A DNA stretch of 9,162 bases, from assembly GCA_021786215.1 (NCBI GenBank), contig JAJYNT010000352.1:1-9162 (forward strand), in the 5' to 3' direction. Both the position numbers and the translations under genes were made by a program. The notes under the pieces were generated by a model. It was not told the origin of the DNA, did no database searches, and saw only the letters and a list, made by a program, of their open reading frames with translations. Source of the DNA: Chloroflexota bacterium (GTDB lineage: Bacteria; Chloroflexota; UBA6077). Of this stretch, positions 6,402-9,162 are shown in pieces; the stretch's first letter is position 1, and every line of letters starts with the position of its first letter.

Positions 6402-7883
6402 TCAGAGCTTGATGTTGAACAGCTGGCTCAGCGTCAGGTTCGCCACGAAGAAGGCGAAGAACAGGGCGGACAACACCAGGGCGATCTCACGCCAGAGGGC
6501 AGGCCTCAACTCCCGGGGTAGGAACTTCCTGTTCACCACGATCGTGTGGATGCTCAGGAAGATGAGAACCAGCCCGGCCATGTTGGCCCCGATCTGGATC
6601 AGCATGAAGGGTTGGGCGAGGTTCAGGGCGATGCAGCCCCAGACGGCGAAGACCAGCAGGATGGTGTAGTACACCCTCCGGACATCGCCCTTGGCCCAAC
6701 GCCGAATGGTGGCGCTGCCCGTCCAGCCGATGTCGGTGATCATCCGGACGTAGCCTTCCGAGATCCCCATCTGCGTGCTGAACAGGATCCAGAAGCCGTT
6801 GATCAGCGTGAGCGGCCAGAAGATCTGGCCGGCCGCCTTCGCCATGGCATCGGCCTGGTAGGCCGCGATGGCGAAGCCCGATAGCTTCGTTCCGGCGGGC
6901 ACATAGTTAACGCTCAGGGTCACGGTCAGGAGCATGCCGATGAGCGCCCCGCCAAACCACAGCCAGTACTGGTCGGCGTCAATGAACCTGTACCATGCCC
7001 TCCAGTTGGCCATGTTCTTCTCGGTCGGCTTGAAGACGTTGCCAGTCTGCTTCAGCTCGGTCTTCTCGCCGCCGATGGCGCCCGGGATGTAGCCGACGGT
7101 AGAGCCCATGCCCCAACCCTTGTCGCGCACCCAGTTGGTGACGAACCCGTTGCTCACTCCTCCCGCTCCGGCGTACGCGGCAAAGGCCCCCAGGAGCACC
7201 CAGTCGGCGCCCGAGGGGAGACTACCGAAAGAGAACAGCCCCGAGACCGTCTTGACCCAGGTCTGAGCGGACACCAGGAAGATGTCCACGAACAGCAGGT
7301 AGATGAAGATCCAGCTCACCATGAACCATTGGGCCAGCTCCAGGGTGCGCTCCACCTTGCGACCCAGGAACAGGAGAACCACCACGACGAGGAAGGTGAC
7401 ATAGCCCCACAACAGCACCGTTCCCGCGTCCGCCGCTGTGGGCAGCCTTCCCAGTGCGAAGGCCGCGATCGCCGTGGCGGCAGTCGCCGCCCAGCCGGGC
7501 CATCCGACCTGCAGCCAGCCGAGGACGGTGTAGACCCACCCCCAGAAGGTGGAGCCAGGGCTGGTCCGCATGAAGCCGGTGTAGATCGGCTCGCCGGTGT
7601 AGAGGGTGTACCGGATCATCTCCATATTCAGCAGCACCTGCAGAACGCAAGAGACAGTGGCGATCCAGAGGATCGAAGTGCCGTAGCTGATAGCCGAAGC
7701 GGGACCCATCAGCCACTCGCCGCTGCCGATGGAGACGCCCAGGAGGATGGTACCGGGTCCGATGATAGCCATGACGTTCTTGAAGTTGTATGGAGGGGGA
7801 GCTGGCAGGTCCATGACCCGCCAAGCGGGCAGGGCGCCGGCCTTGACCTCGCCGGCCGGCACTGCCCCTTCGTAGGTCGCCAT
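6402..7883 (-). CDS. Nramp (SLC11)-superfamily transporter without canonical metal-site motifs
   Basis: A 493-residue polytopic membrane protein with about 11-12 hydrophobic segments. After a 35-residue polar N-terminus, the first helix reads IIGPGTILLGVSIGSGEW. This aligns with the Nramp TM1 but has GPGT (residues 42-45) where metal transporters have DPGN. The TM6 region (AYAGAGGVSNGFVTNW, about 236-251) lacks the MPH motif. A long polar stretch (about 252-300) follows. The protein therefore belongs to a divergent Nramp-related group; transport of Mn2+ or Fe2+ cannot be assumed and the substrate is unknown. ATG 7883 is preceded by AGGAGGT (acctcct at 7889-7895 on the plus strand), an excellent site with five-base spacing. 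A possible promoter lies far upstream (8241-8269), giving a structured leader of about 350 nt. The two-helix gene downstream may be its partner. Confidence 0.9.
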   Translation of the reverse strand: MATYEGAVPAGEVKAGALPAWRVMDLPAPPPYNFKNVMAIIGPGTILLGVSIGSGEWLMGPASAISYGTSILWIATVSCVLQVLLNMEMIRYTLYTGEPIYTGFMRTSPGSTFWGWVYTVLGWLQVGWPGWAATAATAIAAFALGRLPTAADAGTVLLWGYVTFLVVVVLLFLGRKVERTLELAQWFMVSWIFIYLLFVDIFLVSAQTWVKTVSGLFSFGSLPSGADWVLLGAFAAYAGAGGVSNGFVTNWVRDKGWGMGSTVGYIPGAIGGEKTELKQTGNVFKPTEKNMANWRAWYRFIDADQYWLWFGGALIGMLLTVTLSVNYVPAGTKLSGFAIAAYQADAMAKAAGQIFWPLTLINGFWILFSTQMGISEGYVRMITDIGWTGSATIRRWAKGDVRRVYYTILLVFAVWGCIALNLAQPFMLIQIGANMAGLVLIFLSIHTIVVNRKFLPRELRPALWREIALVLSALFFAFFVANLTLSQLFNIKL

Positions 7884-8031
7884 GGTGCACCTCCTTCAAA
7901 GGGGAGCAGTTCTCCTAAGAGGAAACACAGGCCACAGTACACCCGCGATAGCGGACAGAATGGAACCAACGATGCCATGACAGCTAACTGACCTTATGGT
8001 TCGCTGCGATCACCTCCCCCTTTGTCTCCGG
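7884..8031. other. Non-coding stretch between the Nramp-like start and the structured segment
   Basis: No convincing gene. Apart from the Nramp ribosome-binding site (7889-7895), I see a small CCGC-GATA-GCGG hairpin (7943-7954). On the minus strand there is also a second strong Shine-Dalgarno-like GGGGGAGGTG (8011-8020) with no suitable start codon behind it. That purine tract could pair with a pyrimidine segment in a leader switch, but no partner is obvious. I found no good promoter for the Nramp-like gene inside this stretch. Confidence 0.5.
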
Positions 8032-8201
8032 GGAATGCCGCGCTCCAAGGCCGGACGGTGGCCTCGCCCGGACCCGGCATCCTGTGGCGGTAGGACTTCC
8101 ACGTCCCGCTTCCCGGATGGCTTGGTCCGGCCGGCACGGCAGTTTCACCCGGGTGAACCCGGGCCTGATCGCCAGCTTTCACCCTCGAAAGACGGCATTC
8201 C
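8032..8201 (-). ncRNA. Candidate multi-branched structured leader RNA upstream of the Nramp-like gene
   Basis: Nested, mutually compatible perfect helices can be read by eye. The closing helix is 8032-8040 with 8193-8201 (GGAATGCCG/CGGCATTCC). An arm is formed by 8049-8056 with 8125-8132 (GGCCGGAC/GTCCGGCC). It ends in a hairpin of 8087-8089 with 8107-8109 and 8093-8096 with 8103-8106, with a bulge of 8090-8092. Two further hairpins are CCCGGG-TGAA-CCCGGG (8148-8163) and CTTTC-ACCCTC-GAAAG (8176-8191). The last stops one base from the closing helix, so the whole is a closed junction with three arms. The minus strand is preferred because it would lie in the 5' leader of the transporter gene, starting about 30 nt after a possible start site near 8234. 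High GC makes some chance pairing likely. No known riboswitch class is recognised with confidence. Confidence 0.35.
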
Positions 8202-8228
8202 AGGTGACGGCGCGATCCTGCTCAGTTA

Positions 8229-8244
8229 CAACTACAATCAACTA
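8229..8244 (+). repeat. CAACTA direct repeat, one helical turn apart
   Basis: CAACTA occurs at 8229-8234 and 8239-8244, a ten-base period, inside the AT-rich island. It overlaps the possible leftward -10 and start-site area. Such spacing suits two protein subunits bound on one DNA face, but the repeat is short. Confidence 0.3.
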
Positions 8245-8269
8245 TTTCATATTGAAGGCTGGATGTCAA
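8241..8269 (-). promoter_or_regulatory. Candidate leftward promoter toward the Nramp-like gene
   Basis: On the minus strand a perfect -35 TTGACA (8264-8269) is followed after 17 bases by AATAGT (8241-8246), a 4/6 match to the -10. Transcription would start near 8234 and produce a leader of about 350 nt before ATG 7883. The -35 is one arm of the inverted repeat at 8265-8286. The weak -10 makes this a tentative call. Confidence 0.35.
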
Positions 8270-8286
8270 TACTATTTGTTATTGAC
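8265..8286. promoter_or_regulatory. Inverted-repeat operator candidate between divergent promoters
   Basis: GTCAATA (8265-8271) and TATTGAC (8280-8286) are exact reverse complements separated by eight bases. Their centres are 15 bases apart. Each arm contains most of a -35 box: TTGACA leftward and TTGACG rightward. A dimeric regulator bound here would cover both -35 elements. No regulator gene is visible in the window. Confidence 0.45.
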
Positions 8287-8309
8287 GAACCCGCGTATAA
8301 CAATATAAT
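8282..8309 (+). promoter_or_regulatory. Strong sigma-70-type promoter for the 8401-9059 gene pair
   Basis: TTGACG (8282-8287, 5/6) and TATAAT (8304-8309, 6/6) are separated by 16 bases. Transcription would start near 8316, giving a leader of about 85 nt to the GTG start at 8401. This is the best promoter match in the window and lies in the only clearly AT-rich region. Confidence 0.72.
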
Positions 8310-8359
8310 GGAAAAAGGTGAGGTAGACCAGCTGCCGAAGTCCTTCGTGGTTTGGGCCA

Positions 8360-8377
8360 GCGGCGCTTCGGCGCCGC
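8360..8377 (+). promoter_or_regulatory. UUCG-tetraloop hairpin in the leader of the 8401 gene
   Basis: GCGGCGC-TTCG-GCGCCGC is a perfect 7-bp G/C stem closed by C(UUCG)G, the exceptionally stable tetraloop. It lies nine bases upstream of the ribosome-binding site GGGGAGGT (8387-8394) and about 45 nt after the expected start site. No U-run follows, so it is more likely a stabilising or folding-nucleation element than a terminator. Confidence 0.6.
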
Positions 8378-8400
8378 GTTCGCTACGGGGAGGTAGAGGC

Positions 8401-8646
8401 GTGGGCAAATTGCGAGTGATGTCCTTCCACGGTGACCGAACTGTCATGTGGGATCGGCAGCAGCTGGAGGTGGGGGACCCGGGGGCACAGGAGGCGGTGC
8501 ACGAGGCGGAACGAATCCTGGAGGAACAGCTGAGCCGGGGTGCAATGGCCTTTCGGGACGATGCCGGCGTTCCGCTCCGGAGGATCGATCGTTTCGAGCT
8601 CGACGCCGATCAGATTGTGACCGTCCGCAGGGTAGGCGGTGGATGA
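8401..8646 (+). CDS. Small conserved-looking protein ending in Gly-Gly-Gly, possible ubiquitin-like fold
   Basis: An 81-residue soluble protein starting at GTG, with GGGGAGGT (8387-8394) six bases upstream. The same frame is open back to 7996, but that part is non-coding in character and lies before the promoter. Predicted elements by eye: strand KLRVMSFHG, strand DRTVMWDR, a long helix AQEAVHEAERILEEQLSRG (about 29-47), strand AMAFRDD, a linker PLRRIDRFELDADQ and a last strand IVTVRRV running into the terminal GGG. This beta-beta-alpha-beta-beta order with a C-terminal diglycine is what a ubiquitin/ThiS-like beta-grasp protein shows, but no homology is claimed. No E1-, E2- or JAB-type gene is in the window. 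Its stop overlaps the next start (ATGA, 8643-8646), so the two products probably work together. I recall similar unnamed proteins in environmental bacteria but cannot name the family. Confidence 0.75.
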   Translation: MGKLRVMSFHGDRTVMWDRQQLEVGDPGAQEAVHEAERILEEQLSRGAMAFRDDAGVPLRRIDRFELDADQIVTVRRVGGG

Positions 8647-9059
8647 CCGGGGAACTGGTGGTGGCAGTCCTGTTGTTGGTTGTCTTTCCGGCTGCTTTCG
8701 CCTTCGGGGCCCGATCATCGGGCTTGTACCCCACGTTCGTCCCCCAATGGGATCCAGCGGCCGAGATGAGGGCCTTGGCCCTGCTGCACGACGTCCTTTC
8801 GGAAGAGGAGCGGCGACAGTTGGCCGGTTCCGGGTTTCTGTCGGTTCCCAGTCCCAGCGTCGCCGGCCGGGTATACCGGGTACCGGCTCGTCCCGGCCAC
8901 GTGGAGGTTTACGAGGGCGGGGAGCACGCAATGACCGTGTGCGTGCAGCCGATCGGCCCGCTGCCGTCGGGCGATCTGGTAGCGATGCACAAGTTGTTGA
9001 TCGAAGGGAACGAGAAGGAGTACCTCCAGCAGGCTCGGGTTCACTGGAGTCGAGTCTGA
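8643..9059 (+). CDS. Membrane-anchored protein of unknown function
   Basis: A 138-residue protein coupled to the upstream gene by an ATGA overlap. The first 22 residues (MTGELVVAVLLLVVFPAAFAF) form one hydrophobic helix that could be an uncleaved signal anchor. The remainder is a compact domain: an acidic helix (MRALALLHDVLSEEERRQL), a strand-rich section with FLSVPSPSVAGRVYRVPARP and VEVYEGG, and a C-terminal helix with GDLVAMHKLLIEGNEKEYLQQA. The 'SPS-x2-GRVYRVP' and 'MHKLLIEGNEKEYL' segments look like conserved family motifs, and I have an impression of similar unnamed proteins in Chloroflexota and related phyla, but I know of no assigned function. Which side of the membrane the domain faces is uncertain, because the charges around the helix are weak. 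An in-frame open region reaches back to 8448 but would overlap the 81-residue gene; the ATG at 8643 is the natural start. Confidence 0.8.
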   Translation: MTGELVVAVLLLVVFPAAFAFGARSSGLYPTFVPQWDPAAEMRALALLHDVLSEEERRQLAGSGFLSVPSPSVAGRVYRVPARPGHVEVYEGGEHAMTVCVQPIGPLPSGDLVAMHKLLIEGNEKEYLQQARVHWSRV

Positions 9060-9162
9060 AGCGACGGCGATCGTGGGATCTTGTTGACAAATGCAGGGGC
9101 GGGATGGGGATCATCCCCGGGAACACGTATCGGTCTTGCCGGTAGTGCTGGCTAGGCGAGGG
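9060..9162. other. Non-coding tail with an inverted repeat
   Basis: No gene is visible after the last stop. GGGGA-TCA-TCCCC (9106-9118) is a perfect short inverted repeat that could be an operator or hairpin. A weaker GATC-GTGG-GATC (9069-9080) followed by TTGTTG might serve as a poor terminator. A perfect TTGACA lies at 9084-9089, but no good -10 follows at 16-18 bases. Confidence 0.4.

Noticed and set aside
8032..8201. Cobalamin riboswitch or group II intron fragment
   Set aside because: On the minus strand a GGGAA and a GTGGAAGTCC...CCGCCAC stretch recall parts of both. However, no proper B12 box, no CACTGT-type core and no intron domain V were found. A covariance-model search would settle it.
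7996..8400. Long open frame upstream of and in frame with the 81-residue gene
   Set aside because: It runs through the promoter and AT-rich island, has no ribosome-binding site at its start, and its translation (Arg/Pro/Ser-rich, then Asn/Tyr-rich) looks non-coding.
8383..9126. 247-codon minus-strand frame opposite the right-hand gene pair
   Set aside because: The translation is Arg/Pro/Ser-rich low-complexity antisense. The plus-strand genes have a promoter, a ribosome-binding site and an ATGA coupling.
1..9162. CRISPR arrays, tRNA or rRNA genes, insertion sequences, attachment sites
   Set aside because: I saw no regularly spaced repeats, no tRNA-like T-loop with anticodon arm, no rRNA core sequence, no transposase frame and no flanking terminal repeats.

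Overview
The window is GC-rich bacterial DNA (roughly 60-65% GC by eye), densely coding, with a single AT-rich island near 8216-8310. A MurT/GatD pair (lipid II isoglutaminyl synthase), a MurJ with an LAGGA/YAW signature, and small unnamed families point to a high-GC, probably monoderm bacterium. My best guess is Chloroflexota or a neighbouring 'Terrabacteria' lineage. That placement is inference from gene content, not from a marker gene.

Left block (1-893, + strand): the 3' end of a response-regulator receiver gene, a 76-aa one-helix membrane protein and a Nudix hydrolase. All three overlap by a few bases and probably form one operon. A good sigma-70-like promoter (913-941) then starts the second block.

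Cell-wall block (968-6091, + strand): murT, gatD, an MFS permease and murJ. MurT and GatD amidate the D-Glu of lipid II, and MurJ flips lipid II across the membrane, so the block joins lipid II modification to its export. The MFS gene overlaps murJ by 14 bases. Two hairpins without a U-run separate gatD from the MFS gene.

Minus-strand block (7883 down to 6106): an Nramp-superfamily transporter that lacks the canonical metal-binding motifs, followed by a small two-helix membrane protein. The gap between them holds two perfect hairpins, the second a 13-bp G/C stem next to the small gene's start. This block converges on murJ.

Divergent control region (7884-8400): an AT-rich segment carries a strong rightward promoter (TTGACG-16-TATAAT) and a weaker leftward one (TTGACA-17-AATAGT). 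Their -35 boxes are the two arms of one inverted repeat. The leftward transcript would have a leader of about 350 nt. Within it, 8032-8201 can fold into a closed multi-branched structure (9-bp closing helix, an 8-bp arm with a terminal hairpin, and two further hairpins). I consider this candidate structured leader RNA upstream of the Nramp-like gene the most interesting feature in the window.

Right block (8401-9059, + strand): two small genes sharing an ATGA overlap. One is an 81-aa protein with a predicted beta-beta-alpha-beta-beta order and a C-terminal Gly-Gly-Gly. The other is a 138-aa membrane-anchored protein. I recognise neither as a named family. The last 100 bases hold no gene that I can see.
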